The notes beneath the pieces were generated by a model, which was not told where the DNA came from, did not search any database, and saw only the letters and a program-made list of their open reading frames with translations. Positions 19,018 to 19,619 of a stretch of 19,619 nt of DNA are shown here, in pieces; positions within the stretch are counted from its first letter, which is position 1, and every line of letters begins with the position of its first letter. The stretch is from Rodentolepis nana. Lineage: Eukaryota; Platyhelminthes; Cestoda; Cyclophyllidea; Hymenolepididae. The stretch lies in the NCBI GenBank assembly GCA_900617975.1, contig UZAE01013744.1:1-19619 (forward strand), given 5' to 3'. A program made the translations under genes and the position numbers.

Positions 19018-19396
19018 TTCGTGAAATTTCATGGTGACTTACCCTTAGTCCAAATTATTCATTAATTTTCAGCGAAAGAAATTGATTGGTTAAAATCATG
19101 ATTAGTTGTAAAGAGACATAAGAGAATTAGGATGCTTAGTAGAAGTTGAGACTTAAATCAAGGCGTCATTTGCGTTTAATGAATGCACTTCAATGTAATA
19201 CTTTCTAATATTTTAATGCCCAAGTTCCAAAAGCATCTCTTGGGTGTCTAAATGAGGTCGAGCAAACTCAGTAGACATTCAGTTCATATCCATCAATTTC
19301 TCTGCAACTGCCAAAATGCACATGACCAATACTTAGCACCAATTTAACAAATTCTAATTGAATTGGAAAAGTATGTAGTTAAATATGATTTCTTAA

Positions 19397-19619
19397 GGGG
19401 GGGGGGGCGATAGACTTACCTCCACGTGGTACACCCAGGGCAACGTATACTCATACGGCAAAAAAGTCTCTTAAGCGGTAGTTGACTTCTCACTTCAAAC
19501 TACCATCACCCCCACTGTATACTTCAGCAGTACTCACCTCGCATTTTTTCTACCTTTTCTATCTTTGTCTTTGAAACACTTCTGTCCCCCCCCCCTCTCG
19601 ACTTTTTGTCACTTTGATG
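19397..19619 (+). repeat. R310 repeat copy, running off the right edge
   Basis: A G-run of 11 or so precedes CGATAGACTTACCTCCACGTGG. The match continues through the C-run and GACTTTTTGTCACTTTGATG, where the window ends. The 3' tail is not visible. Confidence 0.88.

Overview
This is eukaryotic, AT-rich nuclear DNA, most likely from an arthropod. The evidence is a multi-exon gene family with GT-AG introns, a mariner transposon with cecropia/irritans-type ends, a non-LTR retrotransposon relic and many short dispersed repeats. A single ambiguous base (position 12710) points to a draft assembly. I cannot name the species.

The coding content is a tandem array of three paralogous SLC1-type (excitatory amino acid / dicarboxylate transporter fold) genes, all on the minus strand. 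From right to left these are gene C (15326-18022, last three coding exons; the 5' exons must lie beyond the right edge), gene B (6800-10395, complete, 11 coding exons, 485 residues by my splicing) and gene A (888-1089, first coding exon only; the rest lies beyond the left edge). Exon sizes and intron phases match between paralogs. The proteins keep the SLC1 scaffold but have replaced the hallmark HP1 serine loop, the TM7 NMDGT motif, the HP2 glycine motif and most TM8 ion ligands. The replacements are shared by B and C, so this looks like a distinct, conserved subfamily and not decay.

The rest is dominated by one roughly 310-bp interspersed repeat, here called R310. I count 13 copies or fragments, about 3.7 kb or 19% of the window, in both orientations. 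Four copies have clear 12-14 bp flanking target-site duplications and the copies end in a short AATAAA-like 3' tail, so R310 behaves like a SINE or other LINE-mobilised retroposon. One copy carries a triplicated 5' module inside a single pair of target-site duplications. A decayed LINE fragment (RNase H and C-terminal Cys/His region, 11051-11700) ends in the same 3' tail as R310, which suggests a LINE/SINE tail-sharing partnership. A second chimera of LINE-like sequence and R310 lies at 14543-14845.

The left edge holds the 3' part of a dead mariner inserted in intron 1 of gene A. The remaining intergenic and intronic stretches are AT-rich with no gene that I can support.
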